NCBI GenBank assembly: GCA_017656505.1
Contig: JACDNU010000010.1
Location: 1-58,105 of the forward strand
Direction: 5' to 3'
Origin: Archaeoglobus sp.
Lineage (GTDB): Archaea; Halobacteriota; Archaeoglobi; Archaeoglobales; Archaeoglobaceae
DNA: 58,105 bases
The notes under the pieces were generated by a model. The model did not search any database. It was given only the letters and a program-made list of their open reading frames with translations, and was not told where the DNA came from. Both the position numbers and the translations under genes were made by a program. Below, in pieces: positions 15,689 to 23,858 of this stretch; the stretch's first letter is position 1, and each line of letters begins with the position of its first letter.

Positions 15689-18451
15689 CTACTTTTGCGG
15701 TCTCCTCAGGAAGTTTCTGATTTGCTCGGACTCGAGCCATCCCCTGTCGAGTCTTTCAACAACCTCCTCTATCCTTCTTGCCGCATCATCTATCGTCCTT
15801 TTCACATCCTCGTTACTAATTTCAAGTTCAGCCGTGCCCGTGATTATTGCAAGGGGATTCCTTATGTGATCTACGAGTATCGCATATTCTTCGATGTTCT
15901 TCTCCAGCCTCTCAATGGATTTCATTCTCATTTCAAAGAGCTCAGCCTCGTGGAGCGCTATGGCGAGCTGGTCGGATATCTCTCTGATGAACTGCAATTT
16001 CTCCTCGAAGGCATTCGGTTTCCTTGCAGCCAAGCACAGCACTCCCACGAGCTCATCCCTGACTATAAGCGGGATGTGAATGTATGTACGCAATCCCATT
16101 CTGATAAGTTCCCTCTCAAACCCCGTTAAGCTGGAGATTTCGAGAAGATTGCCTATGTGGGAGATCCTGCCTTCCTTCAGATCTTCCATTGAGGTTCTGG
16201 AAATGAATTGCGGTGAGATTCCTTCCAGTCCCTCCGAATCGTGGCATTCGAGAACCATTTCATCTTTATCTTTGTCGTACTTGAAGAGGCTCGCCAGTTC
16301 GAAGTTCAAAAGTGATCTGAGCCTTTTTAAGGCGAGTTTTGATATCTCACTGAAGGACTTTCCTTCGATTATGCTCACATCGAGTTCATGGAGGACTTTT
16401 AATCTCTCGAGGGAGGATTTAAGTTCCTCCTCAAGTTTCTTCCTCTCCGTTATGTCCCTGACTATGTTGAGGATCGCGAATGGCTCGCCGTCTTTTCTTA
16501 GCGTTGTAGGGGAGACCTCAATCCATCTGCTTCCCCTTTTGAACCTCACCTTAAGCTCGAGGGTGCCGATGTTCTCTTTCAAACCCCTGTAAAAGTTTTC
16601 TATAATCGCGGGAATGTCTTCCTTTGAAAGGACTCCGAGCTCCAGAAACGATTTTCCCACAACATCTTCCCTTTCCATTCCGCTCAATGACAGTGCAGCC
16701 ACATTGCAGTCCAGTATTTTCATTTCTAGATCAGTTAGAATTATTGCATCCCTCGATTTCTCGAAAAGGGTTCTGTATCTCTCTTCACTTTCCCTCAGCA
16801 TCTCCTGGGTTTTCCTCAACTCCGTTATGTCTATGAAGGACGCTATTCGATCCTTGGAGCCGGGGATCATTGAGATGTTGATCAAAATCTGCCTCACCTT
16901 CCCATCCCTCCCCACAATCCTGGTTTCAAAGATTTCAGGGGCTAAGGATGGATCTATATCCCTTAATCTCGTGTATTCGAGCAGCTTTTCAAGTTCATCC
17001 TTGAAAACGAACTCCGTCCAGCTTTTCCCTACGATTTCATCCTCCGGCAACCCGAACAATTTTTCCGCTTCCCTGTTAACGAACTTTATTTCGGTCGTGC
17101 TGTCTGAGATAAGCATGGCGGTGCCGGTGTTTTCTATAAGCGTCCGGTACATCTCCTCCATTCCCTTTTTCTCAAGCATTCCCTGAGCATTTTTCATAAA
17201 GAATTCGACCATCTCCGCATCCTCTTCAGTGTAATCTCCGCTTTTGTTGGCAACTCCGGCGATGTAAACGGTCTGCTTCTTAACCACGGGAACGATCAGA
17301 AATCTCTCGAGCGGAATGTGTCCTTCAGGCAGCCGTTTCTCCGGCCAGCTCCCATAATCGTTTGTTATGATCTTCCTTCTTTTCCTTATGGCTTCAGCCC
17401 AGAAACCCCTGTCAACGGAAAGTCTGAAATCCGGTAGTTTGCATTCGTCCATTACCTCCTCAGACCATGCAAGAACGATCAGTTCCCTTTCATCCCCGCT
17501 CAAGACACCAAAAAAGCCGTATTCACTCTCCGTAATCTCCAGTATCCCCTTAAGAAGTTCCTTCAAAAAAGATCCGTATTTCAGGTCGCTGATCACAAGG
17601 TTCCAGAGGAGATCCATGATCTCCTTGATCCTTTCCTCCCTCCTCTTACTTCTCAGCATCGCAATTGCATAGCCGAGGTTGTTCGCGACCTCATGCAGGA
17701 GTTTGACCTCCTCTTCGCCAAATGCATCCTTCTCAAAAGCGTAGACGTTAAGAGCGCCAAAGACGGTGCTTCGATAAAGTATCGGCAGAGCTATGCTCGA
17801 TGCAAACCCCCTTTTCGCAGCCTCCTTTCTCCAGGGATGGAATGTGGGGTCGCTGGAGATGTCCCTTGCTATCGTAACCCTCTTCTCCCTTATCGCCCTT
17901 CCGGTCGGGCCGGAGCCCCTTTCACTCTCATCCCAGCTTACAGTAATCGATTTCGCATATCCCCTTTTTCCAGCCTCAGCAACGGGCTTAACGCTCCTGT
18001 CCTCCATCGCATAACCGATCCACGAGTAAGCGTAGCCTTCATCAACCACAATCTCGCATATGCTTTCCAGCAATTCCTTCTCGCTTCTTGCCCGGGTTAT
18101 TGCCTGATTTGTTTTGCTGAGGACGTTTAAGGCACGATCGGTCTTTTTCCTTTTCCCATCCCAAACTTCCCTCAAAACAGCCACGTAAATTCCATCGAAC
18201 GGTGTTATTGAAAGCTCCGCATGAAATTCAGAACCGTCCTTCCTTCGGAATTTTCCAGAATTTCTGCAGCAATGAAGAATGGAGATGTGCTTTCCCAGAA
18301 TTTCCTTTGCCGTGTATCCGAAAAACCTCTCAGCACCTCTGTCCCATCCTTTTATGCTTCCCTCTTCATCGAACAAGATGATCGCAAGATCATCAACCCC
18401 ATCAAAAATCCCAAATTCCGGAGAAAACGAAACGTTACTGCCTATTTTCAT
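15689..18451 (-). CDS. Multi-PAS/GAF sensor protein with H-box but no HATPase domain
   Basis: A 920-residue cytoplasmic sensor with no membrane segment. Rough domain order: PAS (17-100, AERFFGYTAKEILGKHI), GAF (120-265), GAF (280-430), PAS (435-550), PAS (560-685, ending NIVRDITERKKLEEEL), GAF (700-840), then a dimerisation region with VDHIRNPLAIITGTAELE near residue 855, which has the His of a histidine-kinase H-box. Only about 65 residues follow and none form the N, G1 or G2 boxes of an ATPase domain; no such domain is encoded next door. It may be a phosphotransfer or signal hub served by another kinase. The neighbouring MEDS-PAS protein on the same strand may be a partner. Confidence 0.85.
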   Translation of the reverse strand: MKIGSNVSFSPEFGIFDGVDDLAIILFDEEGSIKGWDRGAERFFGYTAKEILGKHISILHCCRNSGKFRRKDGSEFHAELSITPFDGIYVAVLREVWDGKRKKTDRALNVLSKTNQAITRARSEKELLESICEIVVDEGYAYSWIGYAMEDRSVKPVAEAGKRGYAKSITVSWDESERGSGPTGRAIREKRVTIARDISSDPTFHPWRKEAAKRGFASSIALPILYRSTVFGALNVYAFEKDAFGEEEVKLLHEVANNLGYAIAMLRSKRREERIKEIMDLLWNLVISDLKYGSFLKELLKGILEITESEYGFFGVLSGDERELIVLAWSEEVMDECKLPDFRLSVDRGFWAEAIRKRRKIITNDYGSWPEKRLPEGHIPLERFLIVPVVKKQTVYIAGVANKSGDYTEEDAEMVEFFMKNAQGMLEKKGMEEMYRTLIENTGTAMLISDSTTEIKFVNREAEKLFGLPEDEIVGKSWTEFVFKDELEKLLEYTRLRDIDPSLAPEIFETRIVGRDGKVRQILINISMIPGSKDRIASFIDITELRKTQEMLRESEERYRTLFEKSRDAIILTDLEMKILDCNVAALSLSGMEREDVVGKSFLELGVLSKEDIPAIIENFYRGLKENIGTLELKVRFKRGSRWIEVSPTTLRKDGEPFAILNIVRDITERKKLEEELKSSLERLKVLHELDVSIIEGKSFSEISKLALKRLRSLLNFELASLFKYDKDKDEMVLECHDSEGLEGISPQFISRTSMEDLKEGRISHIGNLLEISSLTGFERELIRMGLRTYIHIPLIVRDELVGVLCLAARKPNAFEEKLQFIREISDQLAIALHEAELFEMRMKSIERLEKNIEEYAILVDHIRNPLAIITGTAELEISNEDVKRTIDDAARRIEEVVERLDRGWLESEQIRNFLRRPQK

Positions 18452-18573
18452 AAAATCCGGACACCCTGAAAGTCAAATTCATCATCATGAAATTTTCCAC
18501 CTCACCATATCAAGATTCTGTGCCAAAAGGACTCATATAAAGGTTTTGCTGTGCCCCATGATGAGAATCCCCC

Positions 18574-19539
18574 TTAATTCGAAACATCCCTGGCAACGCC
18601 AAAAAGGTGATCCTCTCCATCCAGCCTGAACTTTACGAGAGAGATCTCAGCATCTAAGAAGCCATCCCCCTTCTTAAACCTCCATACGAAGAGGTGATTT
18701 CCCTTCTCCATAGATTCACGCGTAACCTCGGCAGCTTTGTCTTTTGAATTCTTACCATCGGGCTGCTTTCCCGGAGAGAGGTCCTGGAGCCTCTTCCCGA
18801 GTATTTCGCTGGGCTGAAGTCCAAGCATGGTTGCAAATCTCTTGCTAACCTCAACGATGGTATCGCCCTTAAGGGTGAAAATTCCGTCGGAGATCGAGCT
18901 GTAGATCGCTCTATAACGCTCACGGAGTTGTTCAAGCTCCCTTGTTGTTTCATGTAACTCGACTATTCTTTTTATCAAAAGAGAGTAGTCTTTTTCCCCT
19001 ATTTCTTTTCCCAAAATGAAATTAGATGGAGTAGGACAAAACAAATTTTCTACAGTTTTTTTCCGAATAATAAGCTTTGGGTGTACCATTAGGAGTTTAG
19101 CGAGAGTTTCGTATCCGAATTTCTCTTCATCAAACATACAAAGGGCGATTCCTTTCCCCCAATGTATCAACTCAGACTCATACTCAAGAACGTTTTCCTC
19201 CGAAACAGGATCGAAATTGATGAGGTACCTGAGTCCTTTAAATCCTTTTTCCGCAACTTCTGCTTCAATCTTCTTCAGCTCGTCAATAAGCCTTCTATAG
19301 TCAAAATCATAACTGCTGGCATCAAGAAAAACTAGCTGTCCTCTCGAAACACTATATTCAATGTCAATGAACTCCTTCAGAAGATCTTTTACGTCCTCGT
19401 CGATAGCTACAACAATCTCACCTTTTCTTAATCCATCAAGGATGAAAAGGATAGCTGAGTAGAATCTTTCTTTATCCGTGTGGTAGATCAAACAAAGATG
19501 ATCACCAGCGGTTAAAAAATCGAACTGCCTTTGGGGCAT
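18574..19539 (-). CDS. MEDS-PAS sensory protein
   Basis: The 321-residue protein starts with a MEDS domain (about 1-185; MPQRQFDFLTAGDHLCLIYH, then a RecA-like sensory fold with GLRKGEIVVAIDED), known from methanogen and methylotroph regulators such as DcmR. A short coiled-coil linker (LHETTRELEQLRERYRAI) leads to one PAS domain (210-321; SISDGIFTLKGDTIVEVSKRF to VARDVSN). It has no output domain, so it probably signals through a partner, perhaps the 920-residue sensor 122 bases downstream. MEDS domains are thought to sense small hydrocarbon derivatives; this is inference for the present protein. Confidence 0.8.
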   Translation of the reverse strand: MPQRQFDFLTAGDHLCLIYHTDKERFYSAILFILDGLRKGEIVVAIDEDVKDLLKEFIDIEYSVSRGQLVFLDASSYDFDYRRLIDELKKIEAEVAEKGFKGLRYLINFDPVSEENVLEYESELIHWGKGIALCMFDEEKFGYETLAKLLMVHPKLIIRKKTVENLFCPTPSNFILGKEIGEKDYSLLIKRIVELHETTRELEQLRERYRAIYSSISDGIFTLKGDTIVEVSKRFATMLGLQPSEILGKRLQDLSPGKQPDGKNSKDKAAEVTRESMEKGNHLFVWRFKKGDGFLDAEISLVKFRLDGEDHLFGVARDVSN

Positions 19540-19599
19540 GGTTTGGATATGATAGCATAGTTTAAAAATGTTTTTTAAGAATTTATTAAAAACTTTTTA

Positions 19600-19625
19600 T
19601 GATGATGAGTAAAACCTCATCATCA
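19600..19625 (-). terminator. Hairpin at the end of the feoB transcript
   Basis: TGATGATGAG (19600-19609) and CTCATCATCA (19616-19625) form a perfect 10-bp stem with a 6-base loop. Read on the minus strand it begins at the stop codon of the membrane-protein gene and is followed by TAAAAAGTTTTTAATAAATTC with further T runs. This is a plausible transcription end for feoB plus the small gene, although archaeal termination mainly needs the T tracts. Confidence 0.5.
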
Positions 19626-19943
19626 CTTTTGAATTGTCTTTCTAAAGAGCATAGGGAGACAAACTAATCCAACAAGAGCCCATTCAAAGCTTAATCTAAA
19701 TTCTTCCCCAAGTAAAAGGCTGTTTGCATAAGAAGCGATCAGAGTGAGGAGAGAAAGAAGTGCAAATGTCGATGCAACGAGAGATGCAGAAAAAATGTAG
19801 CTTTCCCCCCTTTGAATGCTTCTAAAGAAAATCAAGGCGGTCACAAAAAGAACGAATGCATTTATCGGGTTTGTGCTTGCTTCCATTACCCCAAGGAGAA
19901 GGAAAATCAGAGACATCACAATTCCAAGTATGTTAGCGTTCAA
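19623..19943 (-). CDS. Small membrane protein downstream of feoB
   Basis: A 106-residue protein with about four hydrophobic segments (residues 4-20, 26-42, 52-72 and 85-98) and a basic end (MLFRKTIQK). Its start overlaps the feoB stop by 4 bases, so it is translationally coupled to FeoB and probably controlled by the same iron box. No family is recognised. Other organisms place small proteins such as FeoC beside FeoB, but those are soluble winged helices, so this is not FeoC. A role as a FeoB accessory is inferred from position only. Confidence 0.7.
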   Translation of the reverse strand: MNANILGIVMSLIFLLLGVMEASTNPINAFVLFVTALIFFRSIQRGESYIFSASLVASTFALLSLLTLIASYANSLLLGEEFRLSFEWALVGLVCLPMLFRKTIQK

Positions 19944-21643
19944 AATATCAGACCTCCTAAGGCAGTTACAATGAAAGCTAAGGTGTAAGCAATAAGGATG
20001 CCATAGCTAACTGCAAAAATTGTCCACTTCCAGCTTTCCGTTTCCGCTTTGATTGCTGCCAGTGTTGCAAGACACGGCATGTAAAGCAGGGTGAAGACCA
20101 TAAAGCCGAGAGCTTGGGCCGGAGTTAGCAGGCCAGCGATCGCAGCCGGATTTCCAAGCACTATTCCTAGGGTTTCAACAACAACCTCTTTCGCAACGAA
20201 ACCCATGATTAGAGCTAGGCTTAACTCCCACCCCCAGCCCATCGGGGCGAAGATTGGTTGTATAAAATACCCAAGCATCCCTGCATAGCTGTATCGAATC
20301 TCACTGCTTGGATAGTTTGTGAGAAACCATATGACGATAGACATAGCAAAAATCACTGTGCCAGCTTTTTGGAGGAAATGCTTCGTCCGATTCCACGTCA
20401 GAAGCCAAACATCCTTCAACCTAGGGAACCTATAAGACGGAAACTCCATTATGAATTGTCCTTCACCCTTGAAAACGAATTTTCGCAGGAGTAAAGCTGA
20501 GAAAAGCGCAACCAAAACACCAAGTAGGTACATCGCCATGATAACAGCGCTCTCCATCCCAGCAAAAAATGCCCCTGCAAAAAGAACATAGATTGGTAAT
20601 CTTGCGCTGCATGAGATAAACGGGTTGACCAGGATCGTGACGATTCTAGCATTCTTGTCTTCTATAGCTCGAGCTGCCATTATTGCTGGCACGTTGCATC
20701 CGAATCCCATGATTAATGGCACAACAGACCTGCCGTTAAGCCCAAATCTCTCCATGGTCTTATCCATGATGAAGACGGCCCTTGCCATGTAACCGCTCAG
20801 CTCGAGGATCGCTAAGGCGATAAATAGAAAGGCGATGTTCGGTACGAAAACGAGAACACTTCCAACACCCGTTATAACTCCATCAGAGATGACAGGATAG
20901 GCTGAAAAAAGTTCGGAAAGCTGGGTTATGACCAAATCGATAAGAGTTACGAGAGGTGATGCAACATCATAGGTAAACCGAAAGGCCATCCACATAAACG
21001 CAAAAAAGATGGGGATGCCGAGATACTTGTCTGTGAAAACTTCATCAAGCATGTCTCCAACAGATTTCGCAACCACTTTCTTCTTCGTAACCTTTCTCGC
21101 GATTTCCTCAGCCTTCTCTATCCTCTCTTCGAGTGTTTTAACGTGGATTATCCCTTTTTTTCCACCTTCCAAAATTTTTCTCTTTAACTCATCCACACCG
21201 ATATTCTCAACGGCTACAGTCTCAACAACCGGCATGCCAAGAATCTTTCCAAGTTTTTCCGAATCAATCTCGATGCCCTTTTTCTTCGCCTCATCGACAA
21301 GATTCAGAGCAACGATTATTGGACGACCAAATTCCATAAGCTGAAGGGTGAGGTAGAGGTTCCTTTCGAGATTGGAGGCGTCAACAACATTTAGAATCAG
21401 ATCGGGTTTCTCGTTCAGAATGTAGTCGCGGGCAATTTTTTCATCAGGGGAGCTAACATCTTCCAAGCCATAGGTTCCGGGCAGATCTATGAATTCAACC
21501 TCAACGCCATCTATCTTTCCTTTCCCTTCCTTTTTCTCCACAGTTGTGCCGGGGAAATTTCCAATAATGAAATCTCCTCCCGTGATGGCGTTAAGTAGGG
21601 CTGTCTTACCAACATTGGGATTTCCGACCATTGCAACCTTCAT
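19940..21643 (-). CDS. feoB: Ferrous iron transporter FeoB
   Basis: FeoB moves Fe(II) across the cytoplasmic membrane. The 567-residue protein has an N-terminal G domain with GNPNVGKT (G1, residues 7-14), the switch region NFPGTTVEKKEG, DLPGTYGL (G3) and NLVD (G4), a short helical linker, then a membrane domain with Gate-type repeats including MGFGCNVPAI and NPFISCSARLPIY, whose cysteines are conserved in FeoB channels. The length is somewhat short compared with bacterial FeoB. The ATG at 21643 is preceded by a TATA element near 21685-21694 and a DtxR-like palindrome at 21655-21670. Confidence 0.96.
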   Translation of the reverse strand: MKVAMVGNPNVGKTALLNAITGGDFIIGNFPGTTVEKKEGKGKIDGVEVEFIDLPGTYGLEDVSSPDEKIARDYILNEKPDLILNVVDASNLERNLYLTLQLMEFGRPIIVALNLVDEAKKKGIEIDSEKLGKILGMPVVETVAVENIGVDELKRKILEGGKKGIIHVKTLEERIEKAEEIARKVTKKKVVAKSVGDMLDEVFTDKYLGIPIFFAFMWMAFRFTYDVASPLVTLIDLVITQLSELFSAYPVISDGVITGVGSVLVFVPNIAFLFIALAILELSGYMARAVFIMDKTMERFGLNGRSVVPLIMGFGCNVPAIMAARAIEDKNARIVTILVNPFISCSARLPIYVLFAGAFFAGMESAVIMAMYLLGVLVALFSALLLRKFVFKGEGQFIMEFPSYRFPRLKDVWLLTWNRTKHFLQKAGTVIFAMSIVIWFLTNYPSSEIRYSYAGMLGYFIQPIFAPMGWGWELSLALIMGFVAKEVVVETLGIVLGNPAAIAGLLTPAQALGFMVFTLLYMPCLATLAAIKAETESWKWTIFAVSYGILIAYTLAFIVTALGGLIF

Positions 21644-21654
21644 CTTTTAGCACC

Positions 21655-21670
21655 TTTAGGCACTCCTAAA
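21655..21670. promoter_or_regulatory. DtxR-like iron operator in the feoB promoter
   Basis: TTTAGGCACTCCTAAA: perfect 6-base arms around a 4-base spacer. It sits between the minus-strand TATA element (AGTATAAAAA, about 21683-21694) and the feoB ATG at 21643, so bound repressor would block transcription initiation. The same arms occur before feoA-dtxR. Confidence 0.75.
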
Positions 21671-21716
21671 AAAATGAATTTAGCTTTTTTTATACTTAGG
21701 TTCTTCGTAATTTAAT

Positions 21717-22988
21717 CTAAAAACCTATCAAATCATTTTTAACGATTTTAACGATTCTGCCCCCTTTCACAACGAGTTTTATTTTTCTTTTGTCAAGCAA
21801 AATCTCAGGACTGAGGGGGTCTCCTTCAACCACAATTATATCAGCGACCTTCCCCTTCTCAAGAGAGCCAGCGTTCAAGTGCGCCGCTTTGGCAGCGTTA
21901 AGTGTTGCAGCCTTCAAAACCTCCATTCCCTCCATACCAACCTTCTCCGCCAGAAGCTTGATCTCCAAGCTATTCATGCCATAGAGCTGGATTTCCTTAG
22001 AACCTATGAAAAAATCCGTTCCGGTTGCTATTCTAACTCCAGCCTCATAAGCCCTCTTAATCGACTCGATGTGAATTTCATGAACTTCTTCCGTTTTCTC
22101 TATTGCCCAGTCCGGCAAACCAGCTGCCTCCCCAAATTTGAGAATTATGTCCGCTATTGTTAGCGTAGGGATTAGAGTTATATCCTTCTCGATGGACAGA
22201 TTGATTGCATCGTCGTTCAAATCCATTCCATGGGCCAAGACTTCAACTCCCTCCTCAACAGCGTTGATGTAGCCTTCTGACGATTCGGCATGGGCATGAA
22301 CAAATCTTCCAGCTCTTTTTGCCTCCTCAACGATTGCTGCAATCTCTTTCCTCGTTAGCTGAGGGTATTCGGGTCTATCTCTCTGGGATGCAACTCCTCC
22401 GGTGACGAATATTTTAATGAAGTCCGCTCCCTCCCTTAAAGCGTGTCTCGCTGCTTTTCTGCATTCATCCTCACCATCACAAAGCAAAGACTGAAAAGGG
22501 AAGTTTAGCAGCGACTCTCTAGCATCAACGAGTTTTGGATGCAGAAAATGGAAGTCCCCATGCCCAAAAGTCTGGGAAATAGGATAGCCTGCAGCAATTA
22601 TTCTCGGCCCTCTGACTGTTCCTTCATTAACAGCCTCGCGAAGATGCAAGGCAACGATACTTCCAGCATCGCAGACAGTTGTGTAGCCGGCATCCAGTGT
22701 GGCTTCTAAATCCTTTATCGCCCTCGCTACGAAGAGTCCAAGAGGTGTAAGAAGTCCTTCTTTGATGTAATCTCCGGTTCTGAAGCCAGTGAAATGGACG
22801 TGTGCATCGATTAAACCGGGCATAATCGTTGCCTTTGCTTTCGTTTCAATAACCTCTGCCCCCTCAGGAATCTCAACTTCTCCTTTGCTCCCCACATCCT
22901 TTATTTTACCATTCTCAACAACTATCCTCCCTTTGCCCACAAACTCGGTTGCAGGGTTGAGAATTCTACCTTCCAGAACTAAACTCAT
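21717..22988 (-). CDS. Amidohydrolase-superfamily metal-dependent hydrolase
   Basis: The 423-residue protein has the amidohydrolase layout: an N-terminal beta-sandwich start (VLEGRILNPATEFVGKGRIVVENG), PGLIDAHVHFTG near residue 57 (first two metal His), FVHAHAESSEGY and VLAHGMDLND (further metal ligands), ATGTDFF (catalytic Asp), and the closing sandwich strand VADIIVVEGDPL. It most resembles the Xaa-Pro dipeptidase/imidazolonepropionase-related cluster of metal-dependent hydrolases. The substrate is unknown. It lies between feoB and dtxR on the same strand but has 74- and 106-base gaps on each side, so a link to iron is positional only. Confidence 0.85.
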   Translation of the reverse strand: MSLVLEGRILNPATEFVGKGRIVVENGKIKDVGSKGEVEIPEGAEVIETKAKATIMPGLIDAHVHFTGFRTGDYIKEGLLTPLGLFVARAIKDLEATLDAGYTTVCDAGSIVALHLREAVNEGTVRGPRIIAAGYPISQTFGHGDFHFLHPKLVDARESLLNFPFQSLLCDGEDECRKAARHALREGADFIKIFVTGGVASQRDRPEYPQLTRKEIAAIVEEAKRAGRFVHAHAESSEGYINAVEEGVEVLAHGMDLNDDAINLSIEKDITLIPTLTIADIILKFGEAAGLPDWAIEKTEEVHEIHIESIKRAYEAGVRIATGTDFFIGSKEIQLYGMNSLEIKLLAEKVGMEGMEVLKAATLNAAKAAHLNAGSLEKGKVADIIVVEGDPLSPEILLDKRKIKLVVKGGRIVKIVKNDLIGF

Positions 22989-23094
22989 GAGAATAGATTT
23001 CTTTTAAAGAAGATAATCTTAACTGTTTAACTGTTAACTGTCCTAACTGATAGCTGATTTATAATAGCCAAAGCTAAAAGCTAAACTGAAAAAC

Positions 23095-23562
23095 CTAACA
23101 TCTAACGCTGGCATGTTCGCAGGGATGAATGCCTTTTTGGCAGAATTCCCGAAAGTGCTTAAGCCACTTCGGATTTATAGCAGGCGAGTCTTCCACAAAT
23201 TTTACAAAATTCTTGAGCTGCTTTACCGTTTCAGGATTCAAAACATGCTCTATTGTGCAAGCATCTTCCTCTGCGATTTCCCTCGGAACTCCGAGGGTTG
23301 TCAGGAATTTTACTAGGATCTCTCTCCTCTCCTTAACGCTTTCAGCCACCTCTCTACCCTTAGGCGTTAGGCCTACAAAAAGCCTCTTTCCATAAACGAC
23401 GTAACCTTGCTTCGAGAGCTTCGAGACCATCTCTGAAACGCTTGCAGGCTTTACGTTGAGCTTGGCTGAGATGTCCTTTATTTTCGTGTACCCTTTCTCC
23501 TTGCTAAGCTCATGTATGGTTTCCAGATAATCCTCAGCTCTTCTCCCTATCCTTGCTAACAT
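23095..23562 (-). CDS. DtxR/IdeR-type iron-dependent repressor
   Basis: The 155-residue protein has an N-terminal winged helix (EDYLETIHELSKEKGYTKIKDI, then SVSEMVSKLSKQGYV as recognition helix) and a helical dimer/metal domain. DACTIEHVL places Cys102, Glu105 and His106 exactly where DtxR has its primary iron ligands; manganese sensors of the MntR group have Glu rather than Cys there. It lacks the C-terminal SH3-like domain of full DtxR, ending with a Cys/His-bearing tail (CQKGIHPCEHASVRC). It overlaps feoA by 29 bases. It probably represses feoB and its own operon through the TTTAGG-N4-CCTAAA sites when iron is plentiful. Confidence 0.92.
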   Translation of the reverse strand: MLARIGRRAEDYLETIHELSKEKGYTKIKDISAKLNVKPASVSEMVSKLSKQGYVVYGKRLFVGLTPKGREVAESVKERREILVKFLTTLGVPREIAEEDACTIEHVLNPETVKQLKNFVKFVEDSPAINPKWLKHFREFCQKGIHPCEHASVRC

Positions 23563-23770
23563 CCACCATCACCTTCATCGCAAGCCCTCTACCAACAACG
23601 AATTTTGTCCCGTTAACTGCAACAAGCAAAGCGCCTGAGCTCCTTAGAACCTTTATTTCCTTTCCCCTCGTGATACCCATCTCTTGGAGCTTTACATAAG
23701 CTCCTCTACCGCCCACTATTTCTCTGACAACTCCCTTGCTTCCCTCTTTCATTAGTGCCAGTGGAACCAT
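23534..23770 (-). CDS. feoA: FeoA-type SH3-like protein
   Basis: A 78-residue FeoA-domain protein: the pattern MKEGSKGVVREIVGGRGAYVKLQEMGI, TRGKEIKVL and FVVGRGLAMKV is typical. FeoA proteins assist FeoB. Here the gene is not next to feoB but overlaps the repressor gene dtxR by 29 bases. The ATG at 23770 lies about 26 bases from the centre of a TATA element (ACATAAATAAATTTA), so the transcript should be leaderless; a second ATG six codons on has no ribosome-binding site. The SH3-like fold is the same as DtxR's missing third domain, so it could instead act with the repressor. Confidence 0.9.
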   Translation of the reverse strand: MVPLALMKEGSKGVVREIVGGRGAYVKLQEMGITRGKEIKVLRSSGALLVAVNGTKFVVGRGLAMKVMVDVSKDREKS

Positions 23771-23773
23771 ATA

Positions 23774-23789
23774 TTTAGGTTACCCTAAA
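23774..23789. promoter_or_regulatory. DtxR-like iron operator 1 of feoA-dtxR
   Basis: TTTAGGTTACCCTAAA: perfect 6-base arms, 4-base spacer, placed between the TATA element and the feoA start codon. It agrees well with the bacterial DtxR box (TTAGGTTAGCCTAACCTAA) over its first half. Binding here would block initiation. Confidence 0.8.
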
Positions 23790-23801
23790 TTTATTTATGT
23801 T

Positions 23802-23817
23802 TTTCGGTTTGCCTAAA
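23802..23817. promoter_or_regulatory. DtxR-like iron operator 2 of feoA-dtxR
   Basis: TTTCGGTTTGCCTAAA: one arm mismatch to the palindrome, 28 bp from operator 1, on the other side of the TATA element. A further half site TTAGG lies at 23825-23829. These are also within 60 bases of the divergent gene at 23859 and could regulate it. Confidence 0.6.
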
Positions 23818-23858
23818 TTTTGAGTTAGGTTTTTCAACATAGCTCCAGCATAGACGTT

